A stretch of DNA of 64,000 nt from positions 62,001 through 126,000 of the forward strand of contig NZ_FNEI01000010.1 of the NCBI RefSeq assembly GCF_900099975.1, read 5' to 3'. The notes below the pieces were generated by a model that ran no database searches, had not been told where the DNA came from, and saw only the letters and a program-made list of their open reading frames with translations. The position numbers were made by a program, and so were the translations under genes. The DNA comes from Arthrobacter cupressi. GTDB lineage: Bacteria; Actinomycetota; Actinomycetes; Actinomycetales; Micrococcaceae. The number at the start of each line of letters is the position of its first letter. Position 1 is the first letter of the stretch. Shown here one piece after another: positions 21,769 to 30,402 of the stretch.

Positions 21769-23110
21769 GGCATTCGCCGCCCTCACGGCCGGAAGCCCGG
21801 CCGTCACCCGGTCCGCTGGCCACACCGTTGCGGGCCGCCACGAGTTCCGGGGCGTCCGGACGGTGGAGCACTTCTTCACCGTCCCCCTGGACCATGCGCA
21901 GCCGGGCGGCGCGGAGATCACCGTGTTTGCCCGGGAGTATGTGTCCGCGGAGCACACTGATGCCGAAGCCGCGGCCTTGCCGTGGCTGCTGTTCCTGCAG
22001 GGCGGGCCCGGCGGCCGCGGCAACCGCGCCACCTCCTTTTCCGGGTGGATGAAGGCGGCGGCCCGTGATTTCCGGATCCTCATGCTGGACCAGCGCGGCA
22101 CCGGCCTGTCCGCCCCGGTGGACCGCAATACCCTTCCGTTGCAGGGCAGCGCCGCGGAGCAGGCCGCCTACCTGGCCCTGTTCCGGGCCGACTCGATCGT
22201 GGCCGACGCCGAACTGATCCGGGCCGCACTTGGCGCCGACCCGTGGACCGTGCTGGGCCAGAGCTTCGGCGGTTTCTGCGCCCTGAGCTACCTTTCCTTC
22301 GCCCCCTCCGGGCTGAAGGAAGTCCTCATCACCGGAGGTCTGGCGCCTCTCCACGGCCCGGCGGAGCGTGTCTACCGCGCAACGTTCCAGCGGGTGGCAG
22401 CACGCAATGCGGAGTACTTCGGCTGGTACCCGGAGGACCGCGAACGGGTCACACGGATCGCCCGCCACCTGGCACGGCACGAAGAACTCCTGCCGGACGG
22501 CAGCCGCCTCACGCCGGAGCGCTTCCAGATGGTCGGCGCCTTCCTGGGCGGCAACACCCGGGTGGATGCCCTGCACTACCTCTTGGAGGACGCGTTCGTG
22601 GACACCCCGGCGGGCGAACGTCTCTCCGATGCGTTCCTGGAGCAGGTCCGTCCGCAGGTGTCGCGGGCGGCCAATCCCCTGTATGCCGTGCTGCATGAGT
22701 CGATCTACGGCCAGGGCGCCGCAACCGACTGGGCGGCTTGGCGCGTGCTGGAGGAGTTCCCGCAGTTCCGGCCGGACGCCGCCGAACCGTTGCTGACCGG
22801 CGAGATGGTGTACCCCTGGTACTTCGAGCAGGACCCCGCCCTGCAGCCGCTGCGCGAGGTCGCCGAATTGCTCGCCGCAAAACAGGACTGGGCCCCGCTG
22901 TACGACCTGGAGCAGCTGGCCGCGAACACAGTCCCGGTTGCCGCGGCGGTCTACAAGGACGACATCTACGTCGACTATGAGCTGTCGATGGAGACCGCCG
23001 CGGCTGTCCGCGGCCTCCAGGCCTGGACCACCGCTGATTTCCACCACGACGGCATCGGCGAGGACGGCGAAGGGATCTTCCGGCGCCTGCTCGGCATGGT
23101 CCGCCCCTGA
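21761..23110 (+). CDS. alpha/beta hydrolase, proline iminopeptidase family (S33)
   Basis: Peptidase-like alpha/beta hydrolase of 449 residues. The oxyanion-hole segment LLFLQGGPGGRGNR corresponds to the HGGPG motif of proline iminopeptidases. DQRGTGLS follows, and the nucleophile elbow is GQSFGGFCALSYL near residue 165. The catalytic His is probably in FHHDGIGEDGE near the C-terminus. The length and the helical insertion fit the tricorn-interacting or prolyl aminopeptidase group. The start is GTG at 21761, overlapping the GNAT stop by 8 bp; no signal peptide, so cytosolic. Confidence 0.87.
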   Translation: MAEAFAALTAGSPAVTRSAGHTVAGRHEFRGVRTVEHFFTVPLDHAQPGGAEITVFAREYVSAEHTDAEAAALPWLLFLQGGPGGRGNRATSFSGWMKAAARDFRILMLDQRGTGLSAPVDRNTLPLQGSAAEQAAYLALFRADSIVADAELIRAALGADPWTVLGQSFGGFCALSYLSFAPSGLKEVLITGGLAPLHGPAERVYRATFQRVAARNAEYFGWYPEDRERVTRIARHLARHEELLPDGSRLTPERFQMVGAFLGGNTRVDALHYLLEDAFVDTPAGERLSDAFLEQVRPQVSRAANPLYAVLHESIYGQGAATDWAAWRVLEEFPQFRPDAAEPLLTGEMVYPWYFEQDPALQPLREVAELLAAKQDWAPLYDLEQLAANTVPVAAAVYKDDIYVDYELSMETAAAVRGLQAWTTADFHHDGIGEDGEGIFRRLLGMVRP

Positions 23111-23140
23111 TGGCGGCGATCCTGAAGGCAGCGATCCTGC

Positions 23141-24460
23141 TCAGGCGGCCGCGGCGGGTTGCTTCCGGACCATCCGGAACAGCACAGCGGCGATAACGAC
23201 GCCGGCGAGCAGGCCCGCGGCCAGGTTCAGTCCCGGATAGCCCAGCCAGGCCAGAAGCACCCCGGAGAATCCGCCGCCCACGGCACCCGCGGCGCCCATA
23301 AGCGTGTCCGAAACGCCCTGCACGGTAACCCGCTGCTCCTGCGGCACGCTCTCGGCCAGCAGCGTGGAACCGGCGATGGTCGCGGCCGACCAGCCCAGAC
23401 CCAGGATCACCAGGCCCGCGGTGACGGCCACGGGCTCATGCTGACCGAAGCCCGCAACGCACGCCGCGCCGATCAGCAGCACGTAGCCCAGCGCGATGGT
23501 CGGCAGACGGCCGGTCTTGTCGGTGAGCCAGCCCATCAGCGGCGAAAGCGCGAACATGCCGGCGATGTGGAGCGAGATGGTGAAGCCGATGATGGTTAGC
23601 GCGTCCGTACCCACATGGTGCGTTCCGTGGTGTCCGGTCAGCGAACCCTCCACCAGTTGCTGCAGGTGCAGCGGAGTCATGGACATGATGCTGACCATGA
23701 TTCCGTGCGCCGCCACCACGGCAGCCAGTGCCAGCAGGGACATCGGCGAGGAGCGGACGGCCTTCAGGCCCAGCGAAAGGGAACGGCGGCGCGGGGACGG
23801 AGCGCCGCCGTCGGGCTCCGCACCGCCCAGGCGGCGGGCGAGCAGCAGCGGGTCCGGGCGCAGGCCCGCGAGGAGCAGGCCCGACGCGAGCAGGAGGCCG
23901 GCCACGGAGAAGATGAACGGGCCGGCCGTGGCCGGAAGCCCCAGCGCCTGCCCGACGGCGGCCCCGGGCTGGATCAGGTTCGGTCCCGCGACAGCGCCGA
24001 CCGTGATGGACCAGACCACAGTTGACAGGTCGCGTCCGCGGTGTTCGGGCTCGGCGAGGTCGACCGCGGCGAAGCGGGCCTGAAGGTTTGCGGCGGAGCC
24101 AAGGCCCAGCAGTGCGCCCCCCAGGAGGAGCAGCACGAAACTTCCGGCGGTGGCCGCGACGATGACCAGGAGTGCGCCGAACATCGCCGCGAGCAGGCCC
24201 GTGACGAGACCGATGCGCCGGCCTCGGCGCTCCGCGAGTCCCGCCAGGGGCAGGGCGGCGACCGCCGCCGCGAGCGTCAGGACGGTGGTCACCGAACCTG
24301 CCCAGGCCTCGGAGCCGCTGAGTTGCACCGCGAGCAGCGAGCCGATGGCAAGAGTGGCACCGTTGCCGATCCCACTGAGCAGCTGCGCGGCGCTCAGGAG
24401 AACAACGGAGCGGCGCTGGACCGCCGCCGGGTCGATGGTTTCCGTTCGAGTCAATGCCAC
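23141..24460 (-). CDS. MFS transporter
   Basis: Major facilitator superfamily membrane protein, 439 residues, with twelve hydrophobic segments in two groups of six around a charged central loop (LLARRLGGAEPDGG region). The loop between helices 2 and 3 reads AGLAERRGRRIGL, the MFS signature, and a counterpart GWLTDKTGRLP occurs in the second half. Drug or metabolite efflux is likely by family; the substrate is unknown. The GTG start at 24460 follows a GGTTGG stretch; an open frame continues farther upstream but codes for unlikely His- and Arg-rich sequence. Convergent with the peptidase gene. Confidence 0.85.
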   Translation of the reverse strand: MALTRTETIDPAAVQRRSVVLLSAAQLLSGIGNGATLAIGSLLAVQLSGSEAWAGSVTTVLTLAAAVAALPLAGLAERRGRRIGLVTGLLAAMFGALLVIVAATAGSFVLLLLGGALLGLGSAANLQARFAAVDLAEPEHRGRDLSTVVWSITVGAVAGPNLIQPGAAVGQALGLPATAGPFIFSVAGLLLASGLLLAGLRPDPLLLARRLGGAEPDGGAPSPRRRSLSLGLKAVRSSPMSLLALAAVVAAHGIMVSIMSMTPLHLQQLVEGSLTGHHGTHHVGTDALTIIGFTISLHIAGMFALSPLMGWLTDKTGRLPTIALGYVLLIGAACVAGFGQHEPVAVTAGLVILGLGWSAATIAGSTLLAESVPQEQRVTVQGVSDTLMGAAGAVGGGFSGVLLAWLGYPGLNLAAGLLAGVVIAAVLFRMVRKQPAAAA

Positions 24461-24508
24461 CAACCGAGCATATCCCCGCGACGCCCCGGCGGCGTCCCCG
24501 GAAACGGC

Positions 24509-24540
24509 GGAACCCCGGTCACATTGGTGACCGGGGTTCC
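24509..24540 (-). terminator. terC terminator hairpin
   Basis: Perfect 14-bp stem (24509-24522 with 24527-24540) and loop ATTG, about 36 bp past the terC stop on the minus strand and upstream of the MFS start. No U-tract. Confidence 0.7.
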
Positions 24541-24576
24541 GAAAGAGGCGGGACGGCGTTAGTCGTCCTTGCTGTG

Positions 24577-25605
24577 TTAGTCGACGTCGCTGAGGCTCTT
24601 GCGGGAGTCCTCTTCGAGGCGGGCGTCCAGCTTGGACTGCTTGGCCGCCGGGCTGAGCAGGCTGGCCACCACCGCGATGATGATGGTGCCGATGATGACT
24701 GCCAGGGAGACGAAGGTGGGGATCTCCGGGGCCCACTCGATGTGGTGGCCGCCGTTGATGAACGGCAGCTCGTTGACGTGCATCGCGTGCAGCACCAGCT
24801 TCACGCCGATGAAGGCGAGGATCACGGACAGCGCGTGCTTCAGGTAGACGAGGCGGTTCATCAGGCCGCCCAGCAGGAAGTACAGCTGGCGCAGGCCCAT
24901 GAGGGCGAAGATGTTGGCCGTGAACACGATGAAGGCGCTCTGGGTGAGGCCGAAGATCGCCGGGATGGAGTCAACAGCGAACAGGAGGTCGGTCATGCCG
25001 ATGGTCACGAAGACGATCAGCATGGGGGTGAAGACCTTCTTGCCGTCGACCGTGGTGCGCAGCTTGCCGCCGTCGAACTTTTCGGACATCGGCAGGACCT
25101 TGCGGAGCCTGGCCACCAGCGGGTTCTCGGCGCCTTCTTCTTCGTCGTGGCCGTCATCCTTGGCCTGCTTCCAGGCGGTCCAGAGCAGGAAGGCACCGAA
25201 GATGTAGAACACCCAGCTGAACTGTTCAATGACCACGGCGCCCAGGGCGATGAAGATGCCGCGCAGGATCAGGGCGATGATGATGCCCACCATCAGCACT
25301 TCCTGCTGGTATTTCCGGGGTACGGCGAAGCGGGCCATGATGATGATGAAGACGAAGAGGTTGTCGATGCTCAGGCTGTACTCGGTGACCCAGCCGGCGA
25401 CGAACTGGCTGCCGTGCTCCACCCCGGCAAAGGCGAACATGGCGCCGGCGAAGGCCAGGGCGAGGGCGACGTAGAAGGCCACCCACAGGCCGGCCTCCTT
25501 CATGGAGGGCTCGTGCGGCCGCTTAATCACCAGCAGGAGGTCAACGAGCAGGATGATTCCGAGGACGACGAACGAGCCGACCTCGAACCAGACGGGAAGC
25601 TGCAT
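24577..25605 (-). CDS. TerC/Alx-family membrane protein, probable manganese exporter
   Basis: TerC-family integral membrane protein, 342 residues, with about eight to nine hydrophobic segments. Conserved acidic membrane motifs EYSLSIDNLFVFI (near residue 67) and MTDLLFAVDSIPAIFG (near 205) are the TerC hallmarks, and Asp residues there are needed for metal handling. Relatives (Alx, MeeF/MeeY) export manganese and help load metal to exported proteins. The ATG at 25605 is chosen because it begins QLPVWFEVG at the first membrane segment with AAAGG upstream. A yybP-ykoY manganese riboswitch precedes it, which supports the manganese role strongly. Confidence 0.92.
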   Translation of the reverse strand: MQLPVWFEVGSFVVLGIILLVDLLLVIKRPHEPSMKEAGLWVAFYVALALAFAGAMFAFAGVEHGSQFVAGWVTEYSLSIDNLFVFIIIMARFAVPRKYQQEVLMVGIIIALILRGIFIALGAVVIEQFSWVFYIFGAFLLWTAWKQAKDDGHDEEEGAENPLVARLRKVLPMSEKFDGGKLRTTVDGKKVFTPMLIVFVTIGMTDLLFAVDSIPAIFGLTQSAFIVFTANIFALMGLRQLYFLLGGLMNRLVYLKHALSVILAFIGVKLVLHAMHVNELPFINGGHHIEWAPEIPTFVSLAVIIGTIIIAVVASLLSPAAKQSKLDARLEEDSRKSLSDVD

Positions 25606-25623
25606 GGAAAAATGCCTTTCGCA

Positions 25624-25760
25624 GGGTACGTCGATGCGGTGTAAGTCTCTCCGGCCTGCCGGCGCACTTTGTGCTGATTTGGCGGCCCGCTGCGTCCGGC
25701 GAGGCATCTGTGCCTGGCGTGTTGACGGACGTAGCGCTCGGGATACTCCCCTACGTTCCC
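25624..25760 (-). ncRNA. yybP-ykoY manganese riboswitch
   Basis: On the minus strand the region starts with GGGAACGT followed by AGGGGAGTATCCCGAGCGC, continues with CTACGTCCGTCAACACG and ends with CGGAGAGACTTACACCG and ACGTACCC. These match the conserved parts of the yybP-ykoY family: GGGGAGUA near the 5' end, a CUACGUC-type loop, and a 3' GAGAGAC-ACC segment. The outer stem pairs GGG-A-ACGT (25753-25760) with ACGT-A-CCC (25624-25631). It ends about 18 bases before the terC start, so control of translation or early termination is possible. In other bacteria this riboswitch turns on TerC/MntP-type exporters when Mn2+ is high. Confidence 0.85.
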
Positions 25761-25771
25761 ACCACTTTACC

Positions 25772-27895
25772 CTAGGCGTGCCCGGCCGACTGCATTTGAC
25801 GCAGCTCCCGCTTCAGTTCACCTACCTCGTCGCGCAACCTTGCGGCGATTTCGAACTGCAGTTCCGCGGCCGCGGAATGCATCTGTTCGGTGAGCTGTTC
25901 GATGAGTCCCACGAGGTCTTCGGCCGGGGCCGCGGCGAGTCCGTCGCTGCGCACGATGGCTGCGCCCTTCTTGGCCCCCTTGGCACCCGGTTTGGCGGCC
26001 GAGGTGATGCCGCGCTTCCCCTTGCCGTAGTCGAAGTTCCCCAACAGGGCAGCGGTGTCGGCGTCTTCGCGGGCCAACTGGTCCGTGATGTCCGCGATCC
26101 GTTTGCGCAGCGGCTGGGGGTCGATGCCGTTTTCGGTGTTGAACTTCACCTGGATGTCCCGGCGGCGGTTGGTTTCCTCGATGGCGTGGGCCATCGAATC
26201 GGTGATCCGGTCCGCGTACATGTGCACCTGGCCGGAGACGTTTCGCGCGGCACGGCCGATCGTCTGGATCAAGGAGGTGGACGAACGCAGGAAGCCTTCC
26301 TTGTCCGCGTCCAGGATGCTCACCAGTGACACTTCGGGCAGGTCCAGGCCTTCGCGGAGCAGGTTGATGCCGACCAGGACGTCGAACACACCCATGCGCA
26401 GCTCCCGCAGCAGTTCCACGCGGCGGAGGGTGTCCACGTCCGAGTGCAGGTACTGGACCTTGACGCCGTGGCCGAGCAGGTAGTCGGTGAGGTCCTCGGC
26501 CATCCGCTTGGTGAGGGTGGTGACCAGGACCCGTTCGTCCCGTTCCACCCGGGTGCGGATCTCGCCGAGGAGGTCGTCGATCTGGCCCTTGGTGGGCTTG
26601 ACGACCACTTCGGGGTCGATCAGGCCCGTGGGGCGGATGATCTGCTGTACGTACCCGTCCGCCTTGCCGAGCTCGTACTTGCCGGGGGTCGCCGACAGGT
26701 AGACGGTCTGGCCGATGCGTTCGAGGAACTCGTCCCATTTCAGGGGCCGGTTGTCCATGGCCGAGGGCAGCCGGAAGCCGTGGTCCACCAGGGTGCGCTT
26801 GCGGGACATGTCGCCCTCGTACATGGCGCCGATCTGCGGCACGGTCACGTGGGATTCGTCGATGACAAGCAGGAAGTCGTCTGGGAAGTAGTCCAGCAGG
26901 CAGTGCGGTGCGGTGCCGGAACCGCGTCCGTCGATGTGCCGGGAGTAGTTCTCGATGCCGTTGCAGAATCCCATCTGCTGCATCATTTCGAGATCGTAGG
27001 TGGTGCGCATGCGCAGGCGCTGGGCCTCGACCAGCTTGTTCTGGCCTTCCAGCACCTTCAGCCGTTCGGCCAGTTCGTCCTCGATGCCCTTGATGGCCCG
27101 GCTCATCCGTTCGGGGCCGGCGACGTAGTGGGATGCCGGGAACACGTACATTTCGGTTTCTTCCCGGATGACCTCCCCGGTGACCGGGTGCAGGGTGTAG
27201 ATGTTCTCCACCTCGTCCCCGAAGAACTCGATGCGGAGCGCCAGTTCCTCGTACATCGGGATGATTTCAACCGTATCGCCGCGCACCCGGAAGGTGCCGC
27301 GGTGGAAGTCCATGTCGTTGCGGGCGTACTGCATGGAAACGAACTTGCGCAGGAGGTCGTCCCGGTTCATCTCGGCACCCTTGCGCAGGGTCACCATGCC
27401 GGCGATGTACTCTTCCGGGGTTCCCAAACCGTAGATGCAGGACACGGTGGCGACCACCACCACGTCGCGGCGGGTCAGCAGGGCGTTGGTGGCCGAGTGC
27501 CGGAGGCGCTCCACCTCCTCGTTGATCGAGGAATCCTTTTCGATGAAGGTGTCCGTCTGCGGGACGTAGGCCTCGGGCTGGTAGTAGTCGTAGTAGGAAA
27601 CGAAGTATTCCACCGCATTGTTCGGCAGCAGTTCCCGGAATTCGTTGGCCAGCTGCGCCGCGAGGGTCTTGTTCTGGACCAGCACCAGGGTGGGCCGTTG
27701 GACCTGCTCGACGAGCCAGGCCGTGGTGGCGCTCTTGCCGGTACCGGTGGCACCGAGCAGCACGACGTCCTTTTCACCGTTGTTGATGCGTTCCGTCAGC
27801 TCCGCGATAGCGGCCGGCTGGTCGCCGGCGGGCTGGAACTCGCTGACCACCTCGAAGGGCGCGACGACTCGGTTGATTTCCTGGGCGAGGCTCAT
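25772..27895 (-). CDS. uvrB: excinuclease ABC subunit B
   Basis: DNA-damage verification helicase of nucleotide excision repair, 707 residues. Walker A GATGTGKS is near residue 48, the beta-hairpin segment YYQPEAYVP near 100, [11 protein letters not shown] near 345, the UvrB-type motif [12 protein letters not shown] near 550, and a C-terminal UVR motif ([20 protein letters not shown]) lies at the end. A short Lys- and Gly-rich linker ([17 protein letters not shown]) precedes the UVR motif. ATG start at 27895. Divergent from ridA; the 83-bp gap holds a 21-bp palindrome. Confidence 0.97.
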   Translation of the reverse strand: MSLAQEINRVVAPFEVVSEFQPAGDQPAAIAELTERINNGEKDVVLLGATGTGKSATTAWLVEQVQRPTLVLVQNKTLAAQLANEFRELLPNNAVEYFVSYYDYYQPEAYVPQTDTFIEKDSSINEEVERLRHSATNALLTRRDVVVVATVSCIYGLGTPEEYIAGMVTLRKGAEMNRDDLLRKFVSMQYARNDMDFHRGTFRVRGDTVEIIPMYEELALRIEFFGDEVENIYTLHPVTGEVIREETEMYVFPASHYVAGPERMSRAIKGIEDELAERLKVLEGQNKLVEAQRLRMRTTYDLEMMQQMGFCNGIENYSRHIDGRGSGTAPHCLLDYFPDDFLLVIDESHVTVPQIGAMYEGDMSRKRTLVDHGFRLPSAMDNRPLKWDEFLERIGQTVYLSATPGKYELGKADGYVQQIIRPTGLIDPEVVVKPTKGQIDDLLGEIRTRVERDERVLVTTLTKRMAEDLTDYLLGHGVKVQYLHSDVDTLRRVELLRELRMGVFDVLVGINLLREGLDLPEVSLVSILDADKEGFLRSSTSLIQTIGRAARNVSGQVHMYADRITDSMAHAIEETNRRRDIQVKFNTENGIDPQPLRKRIADITDQLAREDADTAALLGNFDYGKGKRGITSAAKPGAKGAKKGAAIVRSDGLAAAPAEDLVGLIEQLTEQMHSAAAELQFEIAARLRDEVGELKRELRQMQSAGHA

Positions 27896-27915
27896 GGAAC
27901 AAATCTACCCCTGCC

Positions 27916-27936
27916 CGCGGACAGTTACTGTCCGCG
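27916..27936. promoter_or_regulatory. 21-bp palindrome between uvrB and ridA
   Basis: Perfect 10-bp arms CGCGGACAGT and ACTGTCCGCG flank a single T. It stands 20 bp upstream of uvrB and 42 bp upstream of ridA. It does not match the LexA box. It could be an operator for one or both divergent genes; the factor is unknown. Confidence 0.5.
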
Positions 27937-27978
27937 TTCCGGCGGCGGTTTAACCGGACCCCGTGGCAGGATGTCGCC

Positions 27979-28377
27979 ATGGAAATCACCTTTCTACAGC
28001 CCGAGGGCCTGGTCCGCAGCCCCGCCTTCAGCCATGCGGCCGTGGTGCCGGCAGGTGCCGCGACCATCTACGTAGGAGGCCAGAACGGCGTGGACGCCAG
28101 CGGCACCGTCGTCTCGGACGATGTGGCCGAGCAGTCCCTCAGGGCGGTGGCGAATGCCCGGCTGGCCCTGGAAGCGGCCGGGGCGTCGCTGGCCGACGTC
28201 GTGCAGTGGTCGGTGCTCCTGCACGTCGACGCCGATCTCGGCGCCGCCTACGGTGCCATCGCCCCGCAGCTCGCCCGGGCAGGAGCCCCTCCCCTTGTCA
28301 CGGCGGCGCGGGTAGCCGGGCTGGGCGTTCCCGGGGCCCTCATCGAGGTGAGCGCCATCGCCGCCGTTCTCCCGTGA
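27979..28377 (+). CDS. RidA family protein (enamine/imine deaminase)
   Basis: RidA/YjgF-family protein, 132 residues. By family it hydrolyses reactive enamine/imine intermediates released by pyridoxal-phosphate enzymes. Recognisable parts are AGAATIYVGGQNGVD, the QSLRAVANARLALEAAG helix, the VVQWSVLLH strand, and PPLVTAARVAGLGVPGALIE, where Arg lies at the substrate-binding position. RidA proteins form trimers. The ATG at 27979 has CAGGAT six bases upstream and no good ribosome-binding site, consistent with a leaderless mRNA. Confidence 0.88.
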   Translation: MEITFLQPEGLVRSPAFSHAAVVPAGAATIYVGGQNGVDASGTVVSDDVAEQSLRAVANARLALEAAGASLADVVQWSVLLHVDADLGAAYGAIAPQLARAGAPPLVTAARVAGLGVPGALIEVSAIAAVLP

Positions 28378-28396
28378 CGCTTCCCGCGCTTCGGCG

Positions 28397-29605
28397 TCAG
28401 GAGTACGACGGCGGCCGCCAGCCGGTGTTTTCGGCCCACGCTTCCATCCGGGGTTGCGCCTGTTCGGTGAACCAGGGTTCCTTCGCCTCGGCGTATCGGG
28501 CGGTGCCCGCGTCATCGGCGAACTGCGCGGCCAGTCTTTCCTTCTCCACGGCGTAGCTGGCCCGGGCCTCCGCGTCGGAGCGCAGCCAGTCCCGGAAGAG
28601 CAGGGCAAACCGCCAGCCCGGGCTGCCTGCCACGCGGACATGGATGTTGGCGGGCTGCCCCGGGTCCGCGTTGGCATGGAGCCGCTTCTGCCAGAGCGCC
28701 GGGTCCTCGGATCCGGGTTTCGCGGTGTCCCGCCAGGTACCGGGCACCGGGGGGAAGCCGGCTGCGCCGAGCGCGGGGGCGAGGGCATCCGCCGTCGCGA
28801 GCGAGTCCACGGTGAGCTGCAGGTCGATGACGTTCTTGGCGTGCAGTTCCGGGACCGCCGTCGAGCCGATATGGTCGACGGCGAGCAGTTCGGGCGCCGC
28901 CTTGCGGATCCGCGCGGCGAGGCGTTCCGCCACGGCAGGCCAGGCGGGGTCGGGCGGCAGCAACCGGGCGCCGCCGGGACGTTCCGCGCGGCGGCCCGAG
29001 GCGAGGTTTTCGGCGAAAGGCAGCAGTCGTTCCTCCCACAGGCGGTCCACCTGCGCGAGGATCCCGTCGCGGGAACCGGAGTTTTCCAGGACCACGTCCG
29101 CCGCCGCCAGCCGTTCGGCCCGTGATGCCTGCGCGGCGATCCGGGAGCGCGCCTCGGCTTCCGCCATGCCGCGCAGGGACGTCATCCGGTGCACGCGGAG
29201 CTCTTCCGGGGCGTCGACCACGACCACCAGGTGGAAGCTGCTGCCCTGTCCGGTTTCGACGAGCAACGGGATGTCCTGGACCACGATCTCTCCGGCGGCC
29301 GCCTCTTCCAGCAGTTCCGCGGCACGCCCGCGGACCAGCGGGTGGACGATCCCGTTGAGGACTTCGCGGCGGCCGGGGTCGGCGAACACGATGCCGCCCA
29401 GCCGCGCACGGTCCAGGCGGCCGTCCGGATCCACGATGTCCGGGCCGAAGGCCTCCACGATCCGGCGGAGGCCTTCGGTGCCTGGCTCCACGACTTCGCG
29501 GGCGATCACGTCGGCGTCGACCAGCACCGCCCCGAGTTCCCGGAACCGCTGGGCCACCAGGGATTTTCCGGAGGCGATCCCGCCCGTCAGTCCGATTTTC
29601 AACAC
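28397..29605 (-). CDS. coaE: dephospho-CoA kinase fused to GrpB/UPF0157 domain
   Basis: Last enzyme of coenzyme A synthesis: phosphorylates dephospho-CoA. Residues 1-about 200 are CoaE, with the P-loop GGIASGKS at 8-15 and DADVIAREVVEPG, HPLVRGRA and DIPLLVETG blocks. Residues about 210-400 form a GrpB/UPF0157 domain of the nucleotidyltransferase fold (VDHIGSTAVPELHAKNVIDLQL). This fusion, total 402 residues, is known in actinobacteria including mycobacteria. The start is GTG at 29605 or the TTG directly after it at 29602; GGAGGAG is so close that TTG may be used. Divergent from yigZ, with 22 bp between. Confidence 0.93.
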   Translation of the reverse strand: MLKIGLTGGIASGKSLVAQRFRELGAVLVDADVIAREVVEPGTEGLRRIVEAFGPDIVDPDGRLDRARLGGIVFADPGRREVLNGIVHPLVRGRAAELLEEAAAGEIVVQDIPLLVETGQGSSFHLVVVVDAPEELRVHRMTSLRGMAEAEARSRIAAQASRAERLAAADVVLENSGSRDGILAQVDRLWEERLLPFAENLASGRRAERPGGARLLPPDPAWPAVAERLAARIRKAAPELLAVDHIGSTAVPELHAKNVIDLQLTVDSLATADALAPALGAAGFPPVPGTWRDTAKPGSEDPALWQKRLHANADPGQPANIHVRVAGSPGWRFALLFRDWLRSDAEARASYAVEKERLAAQFADDAGTARYAEAKEPWFTEQAQPRMEAWAENTGWRPPSYS

Positions 29606-29627
29606 TCCTCCACCTTAAACTGGCTCA

Positions 29628-30314
29628 GTGCCAGAACAAGAGAGCCGGGCCACGGCGTACACCACCCTTGCGGCCGGCGGGGACCTCCGGCATGAACTCG
29701 AGATCAAACGCTCCCGCTTCATCACCGTGCTGCGGCGTTCCGCGGACGAGGACACGGCCCGGTCCCTCGTCGCGGATCTGCGCAAAGAGTTCCACGACGC
29801 CCGGCACCACTGCTCGGCTTTTGTGCTCGGAGCCGACCGCGACATCCAGCGTTCCAGCGACGACGGCGAGCCCTCCGGCACGGCCGGCATTCCCATGCTG
29901 GAGGCCCTGGTCAAACGCGAGACCCTGCCCGGGGTGAGCGACCTCAGCGACATCAGTGCCGTCGTCGTGCGCTATTTCGGCGGGATCCTGCTGGGCGCCG
30001 GCGGGCTGGTCCGCGCCTATTCCGAATCGGTGTCCTCGGCGCTGGACGCCGCTCCCCTGGTCCGGCGGAGCCGGCTGCGGATCTGCGCCGTGCCGGTCCC
30101 GCATGCCCGGGCCGGGCGCCTGGAGAACGAGCTCCGGGCGGCGGGCTTCGTGATGGCCGACAGCAGCTACGAGGCCGAAAACACCGTGCTCCGGCTGGCC
30201 TTGCCGGACAACGCTGCGGATATCGCCGACGCCGGTGCCCGCCTGGCCGCCCTGACGGCGGGCAGCGCCGGGCTGCTGCCGCAGGGAACGGAATGGATCG
30301 ATACCGCTTCATAA
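29628..30314 (+). CDS. YigZ/IMPACT family protein (UPF0029)
   Basis: YigZ-family protein, 228 residues. The N-terminal IMPACT domain contains EIKRSRFITVLRR, HHCSAFVLG, SSDDGEPSGTAGIPML and VVVRYFGGILLGAGGLVRAYS, all diagnostic. A small ferredoxin-like C-terminal domain follows. The biochemical role is unsettled; relatives affect translation or nucleic-acid binding. The start is GTG at 29628 with TAAACT six bases upstream, suggesting a leaderless transcript. It faces rpsA and shares a terminator with it. Confidence 0.88.
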   Translation: MPEQESRATAYTTLAAGGDLRHELEIKRSRFITVLRRSADEDTARSLVADLRKEFHDARHHCSAFVLGADRDIQRSSDDGEPSGTAGIPMLEALVKRETLPGVSDLSDISAVVVRYFGGILLGAGGLVRAYSESVSSALDAAPLVRRSRLRICAVPVPHARAGRLENELRAAGFVMADSSYEAENTVLRLALPDNAADIADAGARLAALTAGSAGLLPQGTEWIDTAS

Positions 30315-30332
30315 CCGCGTAGGCGTTAAACG

Positions 30333-30366
30333 GAAGGCGCCCCCTCCGACTGGAGGGGGCGCCTTC
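30333..30366. terminator. bidirectional terminator between yigZ and rpsA
   Basis: Perfect 15-bp stem GAAGGCGCCCCCTCC / GGAGGGGGCGCCTTC with loop GACT. It lies 18 bp after the yigZ stop and 36 bp after the rpsA stop, between the two convergent genes. It is symmetrical, so it can serve both directions. Confidence 0.75.
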
Positions 30367-30402
30367 GTGGCTATTCAGCTGTTCCCGTGCGGGACAACGG
30401 AA

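Noticed and set aside
18448..22128. Very long minus-strand open frame (1226 codons) opposite the helicase, GNAT and peptidase genes
   Set aside because: Composition is typical of an antisense shadow in GC-rich DNA; no family motif, and the plus-strand genes have complete helicase and hydrolase motifs.
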